A stretch of 64,000 nt of DNA from Maritimibacter sp. HL-12 (GTDB lineage Bacteria > Pseudomonadota > Alphaproteobacteria > Rhodobacterales > Rhodobacteraceae), in the NCBI RefSeq assembly GCF_900177545.1, contig NZ_FXBQ01000001.1, positions 372,001 through 436,000 of the forward strand, in the 5' to 3' direction. The notes beneath the pieces were generated by a model. The model had not been told where the DNA came from and did no database searches. It was given only the letters and a program-made list of their open reading frames with translations. The translations under genes were made by a program, and so were the position numbers. Positions 37,164-45,127 of the stretch are shown here, piece after piece; position 1 is the stretch's first letter; each line of letters opens with the position of its first letter.

Positions 37164-37730
37164 CTACCAGCGCGACTTGCGGTCTCCACGCGGGCCATCG
37201 CCGCGCTTGCCGAAGCCGCGCTTGCCGCGCCGGTCGCTGATCTCGGCTTTCGCCTCGTCGAATTCGGCAGCGCTGATCGCGTTGTCGTCGTCGGTGTCGA
37301 AGCGGTCGATCATCCGCCCAAAGCCCTTTTCGGGCGCAAGCTCTTCGGGCGAGAGCGCGCCGTCACCATCGCTGTCGCGCGCCTCGATCATCCGCCCGGC
37401 CATTGCCTCGGCCCGCGCGGCGGGATCGCCCCGCATCCGGTCGGAGCGGCCTTCGAAGCGGGCGACGATCTGCGCCGCGATCTCGGCCGCGTCGAGCTTG
37501 CCGTCGCCATCGCCATCGGCATCGGCCAGCCGCGCCGCCGCCCGGGCGGCGAGATCGTCCTCGGTTATGAGGCCGTCGCCGTTTGCATCGAGCGTGGCGA
37601 AGTCAACCGCGAATATCCCTCGCGCGCCGTGCTGGTCAGCCATGCCGCGGGCCAAGACCGGCGTGACCGCCAAGCCCACCGCGGCACTTGCGAGAAGGCC
37701 CAGCCCGGTAATCCTGAGTGCCTGTTTCAT
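37164..37730 (-). CDS. Exported EF-hand calcium-binding protein
   Basis: Protein of 188 residues with a signal peptide (MKQALRITGLGLLASAAVGLA, cut likely near VLARG) and four EF-hand loops: DANGDGLITEDD, DADGDGDGKLDAAE, DSDGDGALSPEE and DTDDDNAISAAE. A basic Arg/Lys/Gly tail follows. It should bind calcium in the periplasm. It is upstream of the ECF sigma group on the same strand, which suggests a calcium- or envelope-linked stress response. The start at 37730 gives the best spacing to GGGAG; a Met two codons upstream is too close. Confidence 0.85.
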   Translation of the reverse strand: MKQALRITGLGLLASAAVGLAVTPVLARGMADQHGARGIFAVDFATLDANGDGLITEDDLAARAAARLADADGDGDGKLDAAEIAAQIVARFEGRSDRMRGDPAARAEAMAGRMIEARDSDGDGALSPEELAPEKGFGRMIDRFDTDDDNAISAAEFDEAKAEISDRRGKRGFGKRGDGPRGDRKSRW

Positions 37731-37948
37731 CTGCATATCTCCCGTTTCTGTATCGCTTGCCCGCTGTTCGGGCGACCGGAAATGCCCCCGATCATGCAAG
37801 TGATACGCAGCGCCGCGCTGTTTCCGTCGCTGGGCAAAATCTGCGACATCTGGACGCACCGGCGATCTGAGCCATATTACCGGGGCCTTTCAATACCTAT
37901 GATCATGGGCACGCGAACAGGACATCGAACGAAAGGTTGGCCCTCATC

Positions 37949-38410
37949 ATGGACGCCTCCACCACCCAACATGCCGGGCAGATCGCGCAAGGCGCGCCGC
38001 ACGCCTTTCACGATCACGGCGACGAGCGCGATCTCGGTCAGGCGTCCTGGCGCGGTTTTCTGCGCCGCTGCCCGGCTTGCGGCACCGGACCGATGATGAA
38101 GGGCTATTTACAGGTGCGCGACACCTGCACGGTCTGCGGCGAGGAGATGCATCACCACCGCGCCGACGATGGCCCGGCCTGGCTCACGATCATCCTCGTC
38201 GGCCACCTGATGGCACCGATCCTCGGTTGGGCCTTCATCGAGTTCCGCCCCGACCCGATGGTGCTGACCGCCGTTTTCGGCATCGGAACGGTTGCGCTGT
38301 CGCTCTGGCTTCTGCCAAGGTTCAAAGGGCTCATGGTCGGTTTCCAATGGGCCAAGCGGATGCACGGTTTCGCCCCCGACGTGCCCGATCCCGCGCGCAA
38401 GGGGGCGTGA
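37949..38410 (+). CDS. DUF983 zinc-ribbon membrane protein
   Basis: Protein of 153 residues with two CxxC pairs (CPACGTG and CTVCGEEM) that should form a zinc ribbon, then two membrane segments (AWLTIILVGHLMAPILGWAF and MVLTAVFGIGTVALSLWLL), the DUF983 pattern. Many relatives lie near cytochrome oxidase or Nudix genes. The function is unknown. The ATG at 37949 is chosen; a TTG four codons earlier has no room for a ribosome site. The Nudix gene follows after about 20 bases. Confidence 0.82.
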   Translation: MDASTTQHAGQIAQGAPHAFHDHGDERDLGQASWRGFLRRCPACGTGPMMKGYLQVRDTCTVCGEEMHHHRADDGPAWLTIILVGHLMAPILGWAFIEFRPDPMVLTAVFGIGTVALSLWLLPRFKGLMVGFQWAKRMHGFAPDVPDPARKGA

Positions 38411-38429
38411 CCGGGAAAGGCTCAGCCGC

Positions 38430-39137
38430 GTGGATGACAACGACAAGGCAACAATGGTGCGCGATGCCGCCACGGTGGTGTTGATCCGCGACCCCGGCGG
38501 CAATGACCCCTGCGTGCTCATCGGCCAGCGCGGCGCGCAAGCGGCCTTCATGCCCAACAAGTTCGTCTTTCCCGGCGGGGCCGTCGATCCGACCGACGCC
38601 GAGGTGCCGGTGATCGATGCCGAGGCAGAGCCCGACTACGGGCGGCTTGGGCAGGACAACGATACCGTCAGCCCAACGGCGCTTCTCGCCGCCGCGATCC
38701 GCGAATTGTGGGAAGAGACCGGACAGATCCTCGGAGTGCCCGGCGTATGGGCTGGGCCGGTGCCGACCGATTGGCGCGGCTTTGCCGAGACCGGCCACCT
38801 GCCCTCCTCGGAAGGGCTTTCGTTCATTTTTCGCGCTGTCACCCCGCTGGGTCGCCCGCGCCGGTTCGATGCACGCTTCTTCCTCGCCGACGCCAGCCGC
38901 CTCGCCTCCGATCCCGACGACTTTTCGCGCGCCTGCGAGGAACTGGCCCATCTGCACTGGGTGTCGCTCGCCGACCTGCGGCGCTACGATCTGCCGTTCA
39001 TCACCCAGGTGGTGCTGGCCGAGATCGCCCACCGCCTGCCCAGCCTCGCCCCGCCCGAGACCGTGCCCTATTTCAAGAACGACGCCGAAGCATTGCATTT
39101 CCATCGGCTGGGTGGAAAAGGGCCTTTCGAGGGTTAA
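38430..39137 (+). CDS. NUDIX hydrolase
   Basis: Nudix pyrophosphohydrolase of 235 residues (CoA/ADP-ribose-like group). KFVFPGGAVDPTD followed by AAIRELWEETGQIL forms the Nudix box, with an insertion of about 25 residues between the Gly pair and the REL..EE part. GTG at 38430 after GGGAAAGG is preferred; an ATG at 38454 is the alternative. It is downstream of the DUF983 gene. The preferred substrate cannot be read from sequence. Confidence 0.83.
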   Translation: MDDNDKATMVRDAATVVLIRDPGGNDPCVLIGQRGAQAAFMPNKFVFPGGAVDPTDAEVPVIDAEAEPDYGRLGQDNDTVSPTALLAAAIRELWEETGQILGVPGVWAGPVPTDWRGFAETGHLPSSEGLSFIFRAVTPLGRPRRFDARFFLADASRLASDPDDFSRACEELAHLHWVSLADLRRYDLPFITQVVLAEIAHRLPSLAPPETVPYFKNDAEALHFHRLGGKGPFEG

Positions 39138-39212
39138 GCAGGCTTGCAGAATACGAACCTTTTTAGGGTCGCTTTGTCTGAATTATAGCCGTATGCTTTC
39201 ACAAATCGAACA

Positions 39213-39665
39213 TCAGCGCCGAAGTGCCGCGAGATCGTACCCGTTCCAGTCCAACACCTCCCGTGCCGCCGCCAGCCGGTCGGGCGCGGCGCGCGCGGCG
39301 CGGTCGAGCACGATCGCTATGCGGCCATCGGGGGTGCCCATCACCAGCGTGCGCATGTCGGCATCGGCCCATAGCACCCAGAGCGGCGATGCGAACTGGC
39401 TCAGGCGCAAACGCCCCGGCCCCACCATCTCGGCTTGCCCTGCACCGTCGCGGCTGGTGCTGATCGCGAGCGCGCCGCCCGGCCCCGGGTCCACCTGCCA
39501 CGAGGCCCCCGGCGGGCGACCGATCGCCGCGACCTCGTGCCAGGTGCCGACAAGACCGGCAGGCTCGAAGCCCACGAGCGAAGTCATCCGCGCGGCGTCG
39601 GGCGGGGCAGAGCCCTCGCCGCAGGCCGCGAGCGCGAGGGTGGCGGCAAGGATCAGTCGGCGCAA
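39213..39665 (-). CDS. Lipocalin-like outer-membrane lipoprotein
   Basis: Lipoprotein of 150 residues with a signal peptide ending in the lipobox LALAAC (Cys near 17). The rest resembles the Blc lipocalins: LVGTWHEVAAIGRPPG in place of the GxW motif and LWVLWADADMRTLVMGTPDGR. The start is a TTG at 39665 directly after GGGAGGTGAC. It overlaps the end of the Cys-rich lipoprotein gene upstream, so they are cotranscribed. A related lipocalin is at 40006. Binding of a lipid or hydrophobic ligand is inferred. Confidence 0.72.
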   Translation of the reverse strand: MRRLILAATLALAACGEGSAPPDAARMTSLVGFEPAGLVGTWHEVAAIGRPPGASWQVDPGPGGALAISTSRDGAGQAEMVGPGRLRLSQFASPLWVLWADADMRTLVMGTPDGRIAIVLDRAARAAPDRLAAAREVLDWNGYDLAALRR

Positions 39666-39982
39666 ATCGTCACCTCCCGGCCGTCCTCGTCGAGAAAGGC
39701 GTAGCAGCCGAAAATCGGCTGGACGGGCGCGCAGGTGCGGCTTTCGGCAAGGCAGGTGCCAACGCAATCGCTGGCCTTCGCGCAGCTCTTGCCTGCGTCG
39801 GGGTTGGGCAGGAAGCACAAGGGGTCGGGAAACAGCCCGCCCGGCCCCCAGCGACCGCCCGCGGCAAGGCAGGCGGCCTCGGTTTGCGGTGCCATGCCTC
39901 CGGTCTCTGGCGGGGGATTGCCCTCCGCCCCGGCGGTGCAGCCCGACAGCGCGATCAGCGCCGCGCCGAAAAGAAACCTCAT
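39653..39982 (-). CDS. Small Cys-rich lipoprotein
   Basis: Lipoprotein of 109 residues. The signal peptide ends in the lipobox IALSGC (Cys near 15), then about eight further Cys (ACLAAGGRWG, CFLPNPDAGKSCAKASDC, CLAESRTCAPV, FGCYAF, TICAD) that could form disulfides. I do not recognise a domain. It sits between two lipocalin-like genes and overlaps the downstream one by 13 bases. Confidence 0.72.
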   Translation of the reverse strand: MRFLFGAALIALSGCTAGAEGNPPPETGGMAPQTEAACLAAGGRWGPGGLFPDPLCFLPNPDAGKSCAKASDCVGTCLAESRTCAPVQPIFGCYAFLDEDGREVTICAD

Positions 39983-40005
39983 GCGCGGCCCTCCGAGACT
40001 CGCGC

Positions 40006-40542
40006 CTAATGCGCGACGCGCTTCAACTGCGCCGGATCGTAGCCCATGCCCTGCATCACCGATATGGCCTTGTCGTATTTCGCCTGCGATAGCTCTGGGG
40101 AGCGGGCGAGAATCCAGCCGGTCTTGCCGGAAGGCTCGCCCACCACCGCCACCGAATAGGCCGGATCGACCCAGAGCACCCAGTAATCGCCCTTGGCGAA
40201 GGGCAGCCAGGGCACGAAGTTGACGGTGAGCTTGCCGGGGCCGACCACCTTTGCCGTGGCCTCGGCGACTTCCACGGGGCCGGCCGGGCTGCCCTTGCGG
40301 CAGGTGTTGCGCACCGAGATCGTGCCGTCGGGGTTGCGACCATATTCAGCCGTCACCCCTTCGCACCCTTTCTCCCAGCGGTTCGGGAAGCGGGCGATCT
40401 CGAACCATTTGCCGGCGTAGCGGTCGAGGTCGAGGTTGGTGACCACGCCCATCGGTTTCGATGTATCGCGGTAGCTGTTGGCCTGGGCGGATTGCGCGGT
40501 GAAAAGCGCCGCGACGAAGGCGGCGAAGGCGGCGAGTCGCAT
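40006..40542 (-). CDS. blc: Lipocalin (Blc family)
   Basis: Exported lipocalin of 178 residues. A signal peptide (LAAFAAFVAALFTAQSAQA) is followed by the beta-barrel GxW motif NLDLDRYAGKWFEIARFPNRWEKGC, a middle WLPFAKGDYWVLWVDPAYSVAVVGEP and the C-terminal ILARSPELSQAKYD. No lipobox Cys is present, so it is periplasmic rather than lipid-anchored, unlike E. coli Blc. The family binds fatty acids or lysophospholipids. It is upstream of the lipoprotein pair on the same strand. Confidence 0.87.
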   Translation of the reverse strand: MRLAAFAAFVAALFTAQSAQANSYRDTSKPMGVVTNLDLDRYAGKWFEIARFPNRWEKGCEGVTAEYGRNPDGTISVRNTCRKGSPAGPVEVAEATAKVVGPGKLTVNFVPWLPFAKGDYWVLWVDPAYSVAVVGEPSGKTGWILARSPELSQAKYDKAISVMQGMGYDPAQLKRVAH

Positions 40543-40592
40543 GGGAGAACTCCTTTGGTTTTCCCTGATACGCCCCCCGCCCCCGGCGCGGA

Positions 40593-41636
40593 TCAGAACG
40601 GCATCGGATGCGCCTTGTGCGCCGCCTCGATCTCGCGGCGCACTTCGTCCGACAGGTTCACATGGGCCGCGCCCAGCGCGCGCCCGAGATGGTCGAGCGA
40701 GGTCGCCCCGAAGATCACCGAGCCCATGAACGGCTTGTCGGCGGCCCAGCTCAGCGCCATCTGGACCGGATCGAGCCCGTGGCGCGCGGCGATGTCGAGA
40801 TAGGCTTGCGCCGCCGGCCAGACCCGGGGCGTCACCCGCCCGCCGAGATCCTTGTTGAGGTCAAGCCGCGAGCCGTGTGGCACGGTTGTGCCGCCGTGAT
40901 ACTTGCCGGTGAGGATGCCCGCCCCGAGCGGCGAATAGGCCAGCAACCTGACGTCCTCGTTGGCCGACAGCTCGGCGAGGTCGGTGTCGTAGAGGCGGCA
41001 CAGCAGGGAATATTCGTTCTGGATCGTCACCATCTCGGGCGCGCCGATCTCGCGCGCCACCTGGAGCCACATCATCGTGCCCCAGGCGCTCTCGTTCGAC
41101 AGGCCAACATGGCGAACCTTGCCCGCCGTCACCGCATCCTTGAGCGCGGTGAGCACGCCGCGCATGTGGTCGAGATTGGCCTCGCGCGATTGCGTCGAGG
41201 GGTCGAACTTCCAGTTCTGGCGGAAGTGGTAGGAGCCGCGCATCGGCCAGTGCAACTGGTAGATGTCGATCACCTCGGTCTGCAGCCGCTTGAGCGAGGC
41301 CTCGATCGTGCGCGGGATGATCTCGCCGGAATAGCCCTCGCCGCCGCGCACCGAGCGGCTGTCGCCCGACACCTTGGAGGCAAGCACGATCTCGTCGCGC
41401 CGCCCGGACTTCGCAAGCCAGGTGCCGATGATCTCCTCGGTGCGCCCCACCGTCTCGGTCGAGACCGGGTTGACCGGATACATCTCGGCGGTGTCGATGA
41501 AGTTGATGCCGTGATCGAGCGCCATGTCGATCTGGGCATGGCCCTCGGCCTCGGTGTTCTGCGTGCCCCAGGTCATCGAGCCGAGGCAAAGCTCGCTCAC
41601 TTCGAGCGCGCCGCCGGCCAGTTTGTTCTTGCGCAT
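40593..41636 (-). CDS. Aldo/keto reductase (Tas-like)
   Basis: NADPH-dependent oxidoreductase of 347 residues with the barrel-fold catalytic set: Asp and Tyr in DTAEMYPVNP, Lys in VLASKVSG and His in YQLHWP, plus GLSNESAWG and the C-terminal cofactor segment VIFGATSLDHL. It is closest in style to the E. coli Tas/YghZ group. The ATG at 41636 follows GGGGAGAG; a longer open frame to 41987 is not supported by any ribosome site. Physiological substrate unknown. Confidence 0.88.
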   Translation of the reverse strand: MRKNKLAGGALEVSELCLGSMTWGTQNTEAEGHAQIDMALDHGINFIDTAEMYPVNPVSTETVGRTEEIIGTWLAKSGRRDEIVLASKVSGDSRSVRGGEGYSGEIIPRTIEASLKRLQTEVIDIYQLHWPMRGSYHFRQNWKFDPSTQSREANLDHMRGVLTALKDAVTAGKVRHVGLSNESAWGTMMWLQVAREIGAPEMVTIQNEYSLLCRLYDTDLAELSANEDVRLLAYSPLGAGILTGKYHGGTTVPHGSRLDLNKDLGGRVTPRVWPAAQAYLDIAARHGLDPVQMALSWAADKPFMGSVIFGATSLDHLGRALGAAHVNLSDEVRREIEAAHKAHPMPF

Positions 41637-41715
41637 GGTCTCTCCCCGTTCGCGGTTCTCGCGACAGAGATACCCGAGCCACGCCGGGCTGCAACCCCGG
41701 ACATGCCCCCTTTCG

Positions 41716-41730
41716 GAACAAAAAGAGAAC
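41716..41730. promoter_or_regulatory. LexA (SOS) box, GAAC-N7-GAAC
   Basis: GAAC at 41716-41719 and GAAC at 41727-41730, seven bases apart, is the reverse complement of the alphaproteobacterial LexA operator GTTC-N7-GTTC. It lies directly upstream of the imuA-like gene. A TATCCT at 41734-41739 could be the -10 element, with TTTCGG at 41711-41716 as the -35. This would put the box inside the promoter. Confidence 0.75.
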
Positions 41731-41745
41731 ATGTATCCTGACCCC

Positions 41746-42336
41746 ATGCAGCATGCCCGCCTCGCCCGCCAGCCCCACCGCCCCGATCCCGGCCAGCCCC
41801 TGCTCGGGCCGATCCGGCTGGCGCGCGCGCGGGTGCACGAGGCGCATGGCCCGGCGCGCCACCTTTTCGCGGTGCTGCTGGCGCGGGCGATGACCGGATC
41901 GGTGTTCTGGATCATGCCCGGCTGGGAGGCAGCGCGGCTGCACGGGCCGGGGCTTGCGGGGCTGGGGCTCGACCCGGGGCGGATCACCTTCGTGCAGGCC
42001 GATCACGCCCGCGACCTGTTGTGGACGATCGAAGAGGTGCTGCGCTCGGGCGCGGTGCCGCTGGTGGTGGGCGAATTGCCGGGGCCGCCGGGGCTGACCC
42101 CGATGCGGCGGATGCATCTTGCGGCGGAAGCGGGCTCAGGCAAGGGCACGCCCCCCCTTGGCCTCGTGCTCACCCCCGAAGGCGGCAGCGCAGGCGCGGA
42201 GAGCCGCTGGCACATGGCGCCCGATCACGGGCAGGGCCGCACCGCCTGGGCACTCACCCGCGAACGCGCCCGCAGCGAGGTGCCGAAAAGCTGGAAGATA
42301 CGGCGCGACGGCGAGGGTTTCGCCCTCGCGCCATGA
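41746..42336 (+). CDS. imuA: ImuA-like SOS protein, orphan
   Basis: Protein of 196 residues with a RecA/SulA-like core: GPARHLFAVLLARAMTGSVFWIMPGW, ITFVQADHARDLLWTIEEVLRSGAVPLVVGE, then TPMRRMHLAAEAG and a basic end. This matches ImuA, which acts with ImuB and DnaE2 in error-prone repair. imuB and dnaE2 do not follow here. A LexA box immediately upstream supports SOS control. The start is the ATG at 41746, possibly leaderless; an in-frame ATG at 41731 abuts the box. Classical ImuA is about 200-260 residues. Confidence 0.75.
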   Translation: MQHARLARQPHRPDPGQPLLGPIRLARARVHEAHGPARHLFAVLLARAMTGSVFWIMPGWEAARLHGPGLAGLGLDPGRITFVQADHARDLLWTIEEVLRSGAVPLVVGELPGPPGLTPMRRMHLAAEAGSGKGTPPLGLVLTPEGGSAGAESRWHMAPDHGQGRTAWALTRERARSEVPKSWKIRRDGEGFALAP

Positions 42337-42357
42337 GGCCCCGCCGCCACGCCGGTT

Positions 42358-44055
42358 TCAGCTCGTTTCCGGCACGCTCTGGATAAAGCCCGTGGGGCAT
42401 TCCTCGGTGCACAGCCCGCAACCCTTGCAATAATCGTAATCGAAAACGTAGTGCGAGCCATCCGAAGCCATTTCAACCGTCTTGATCACGGCGTTGTCGG
42501 GGCACATCGTCCAGCAATTGTCGCAAGCCAGGCAGTTGCCGCAGGAGAGGCAACGCTGCGCCTCCGCCAGCGCTTCCGCCCGGCTGATGCCGCCCTCGAT
42601 CTCGGCGTCGAACGTGCGCTCGGGCACCGGGAGCTTGGCGACGGGAACCCGCGCCGACCCGGCGTAATAGGCGGTGTTCAGACCGTCGAAACCCATCTCC
42701 GGGCGGGCATCCGTCACCGGGTCCGCTTCGCCCGCCAGCTCCGCCGCGACGGCCTCCGCCGCGATCCGCCCATCGCCGATCGCCGCCGCCACCGTGCCGC
42801 GGCTGCCGCGTGCATCGCCGATGGCGAAGACCCGCTCGCCGATCCGGCCATGGGGATTGTCCGGCCAGAAATAGGCACCGTCGAGCAACCCCTCGAAGGC
42901 CTCGGGCGAAACCTGTTCGCCGACGCAAGGCACCACCATGTCGACCGAGATCACCCGCTCGGTGCCCTCGAACTCGACCCGGCGCTTGCGCCCGTCCTTG
43001 CCCTTCTCCTTCTTCAGCGCCACGATCTCGACCCCGGTCACCCGGCTGCCCTTCATGATCAGCCGGCTCACGGTGGCGTGGTCGATGATCTCGATCCCTT
43101 CCTCCAGCGCCTCTTCCAGCTCGCGCGGCACCACGTTGATCAGGTCGTCGGGCGCGGTGTTCGGCCCGGGCAGGCCGGACGCGGTGATCAGCGTCACCGA
43201 TTTCGCCCCGGCGCGTTTCATGATCCGGCAGATGTCCATCGCGGTGTTGCCGCCGCCATGCACGATCACGTCGCCTTTCGCCGCCTCCGGCAGCGCGCCG
43301 TGGTCCATGAAGTCGCGCAGGAGCGCGAGCCCTTCGTGCAGATCGGCGGGCACCGCCCCCTTCACGCTCCAGTGTTTGGGCATCTCGCATCCCGGCGAAA
43401 GCAGAACCGCGGAAAAGCGCTCGCGCAGATCGTCAACGCTGATGTCGCGGCCCAGCCGTTGGCGCAGGTTGAGGGTGATCCCCGGCAGATCGAGCAGCCG
43501 GTTCAACTCGGCATCGAGCGCGGCGCGCGGCAGCCGGGTGGGTGGAATCGCGGAGCGCAGCAATCCGCCCGCCTCGGGCAGCGCCTCGAAGATCTCGGCA
43601 CGCATCCCCAGCCGAACGCAGTGATAGGCGGCCGAAAGCCCCCCCGGCCCGGCACCGACGATCGCCACCACCGGCGCATTGTCGGCGGGTGCCGCAACGG
43701 GATAATCCCAGCCTTGCGCCACCGCCTCGTCACCGAGCCAGCGCTCGACGTTGTGGATCGCGAGTGCGCCGTCGAGCTGCACCCGGTTGCAGGCGCTCTC
43801 GCAGGGATGCGGGCAGACCCGCCCGGTCACACCCGGCAGCGGGTTGGCCGCCACGAGGCTGCGCCACGCGTCTTCCGCGTGGCCCAGTTGCAACTCGGCA
43901 AACCAGGCTTGCTGGTCCTCCCCCGCCGGGCAGGCGGCGTGGCAGGGTGCCTTGGCGTGGATGTGAACGGGCCGCTGCGTCGAGCGCCAGTTGCCGGTCT
44001 TGAAGTCGAGCGAGGTTCCGGCCTCGGCCCATGTGCCGCGTGTGATCTGGGTCAT
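42358..44055 (-). CDS. GltD-like flavoprotein fused to 2[4Fe-4S] ferredoxin
   Basis: Protein of 565 residues. The N-terminal CHAACPAGEDQQ and CPHPCESACNR cluster-binding region is followed by a GltD-type FAD (VAIVGAGPGGLSAAYHC) and NAD(P) (VIVHGGGNTAMDICR) module. A C-terminal ferredoxin has clusters CGNCLACDNCWTMC and CKGCGLCTEECPTG. It sits downstream of the gamma, alpha and beta subunits of a 2-oxoacid oxidoreductase, two bases after beta. It may pass electrons between that enzyme and NAD(P)H in place of a separate delta subunit. This role is inferred from context. Confidence 0.86.
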   Translation of the reverse strand: MTQITRGTWAEAGTSLDFKTGNWRSTQRPVHIHAKAPCHAACPAGEDQQAWFAELQLGHAEDAWRSLVAANPLPGVTGRVCPHPCESACNRVQLDGALAIHNVERWLGDEAVAQGWDYPVAAPADNAPVVAIVGAGPGGLSAAYHCVRLGMRAEIFEALPEAGGLLRSAIPPTRLPRAALDAELNRLLDLPGITLNLRQRLGRDISVDDLRERFSAVLLSPGCEMPKHWSVKGAVPADLHEGLALLRDFMDHGALPEAAKGDVIVHGGGNTAMDICRIMKRAGAKSVTLITASGLPGPNTAPDDLINVVPRELEEALEEGIEIIDHATVSRLIMKGSRVTGVEIVALKKEKGKDGRKRRVEFEGTERVISVDMVVPCVGEQVSPEAFEGLLDGAYFWPDNPHGRIGERVFAIGDARGSRGTVAAAIGDGRIAAEAVAAELAGEADPVTDARPEMGFDGLNTAYYAGSARVPVAKLPVPERTFDAEIEGGISRAEALAEAQRCLSCGNCLACDNCWTMCPDNAVIKTVEMASDGSHYVFDYDYCKGCGLCTEECPTGFIQSVPETS

Positions 44056-44056
44056 C

Positions 44057-45127
44057 TCAGCGCCCCTCCATGAGCGGGCCGCCGCGGCGCACGTGGCTCA
44101 TCCCGGTCGAGTCCACCGGGTCCAGCCCGTCGCCGCGCAGCCCGTAGATATCCATGTTGTGATCCGCGAGCGCCTGAAGGTGGTCGAGTTCCTCCTGCGC
44201 GCGGTAGTCCTTCTCGTTGAACAGGTGCGCGAAACGGCCCTGAAGTTCGAGGTAATCGCGCACCGGGCGCGGTTCGCGGATCGGCATGATGTTGGTGAGC
44301 GCGCCGCGCTCAAGTTCCACCAGCGGGAACAACCCGCATTGCACCGCACGGCGCGCCACCTCGATGGTGAGCGCGCTGTCGTGGCGCCAGCCGAGCGGAC
44401 AGGGCGAGTGGATCACGAGGAAGGTCGGTCCCTCCACCCCCATCGCGTAGCGGACCTTGCGTTGCAGATCCTGCGGATAGGCGACGCTCGCGCTCGCCGC
44501 ATAGGGGATGTGATGCGCGGCGATGATCGAAAGAAGGTCTTTCTTCAGATGCCGCTTGCCCATGCGCTCCTTGCCGGCCGGGCTCGTGGTGGTGGTGGCC
44601 GCGTGCGGCGTCGACGACGAGCGCTGGATGCCGGTGTTCATGTAGGCTTCGTTGTCATAGGTGACGTAGAGCACGTTGTGGTGGCGCTCAAGCATCCCCG
44701 AGAGCGACTGGAATCCGATATCGTAGGTCGCCCCGTCGCCGCCGAAGCTGAGGATCTTGGTGTTTTTCCCCTTGGCCTTCATCGCCGCTTCCATGCCGCT
44801 GGCCACGGCTGCCGAGTTCTCGAACAGCGAGTGGATCCACGGCACGCGCCAGGCCGATTGCGGCCACGGCGTGGTGAAGACCTCGAGGCAGCCGGTGGCG
44901 TTGGCCACCATCACGTCGGGCCCCGCGCTTTCCATCACCAGTCGGGCGGCGAGCGCTTCGCCGCAGCCCTGGCAGGCACGGTGGCCCGATTCCAGCCCGC
45001 GAAAGCGCGGCTGTGCCTCGCGCAGCGTATCGGGTTTTTCCGCCTTCGGCTCGCTCGGCGACGCCGGCGGTCGGCCGTGCTTCATCCTGAGCTCGTTGAG
45101 GCGCTTCGATGTGTCGGTTTTGGCCAT
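44057..45127 (-). CDS. porB: 2-oxoacid:ferredoxin oxidoreductase beta (TPP-binding) subunit
   Basis: Thiamine-pyrophosphate subunit of 356 residues. Cluster-type Cys occur in CQGCGEALAARL, NATGCLEVF and HSPCPLGWR. The TPP pocket is SFGGDGATYDIGFQSL and YVTYDNEAYMNTGIQRS. Typical of pyruvate or 2-ketoisovalerate oxidoreductases that release CO2 and reduce ferredoxin. The ATG at 45127 shares bases with the alpha stop. A longer N-terminus than usual (residues 1-45, charged) is noted. Confidence 0.87.
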   Translation of the reverse strand: MAKTDTSKRLNELRMKHGRPPASPSEPKAEKPDTLREAQPRFRGLESGHRACQGCGEALAARLVMESAGPDVMVANATGCLEVFTTPWPQSAWRVPWIHSLFENSAAVASGMEAAMKAKGKNTKILSFGGDGATYDIGFQSLSGMLERHHNVLYVTYDNEAYMNTGIQRSSSTPHAATTTTSPAGKERMGKRHLKKDLLSIIAAHHIPYAASASVAYPQDLQRKVRYAMGVEGPTFLVIHSPCPLGWRHDSALTIEVARRAVQCGLFPLVELERGALTNIMPIREPRPVRDYLELQGRFAHLFNEKDYRAQEELDHLQALADHNMDIYGLRGDGLDPVDSTGMSHVRRGGPLMEGR

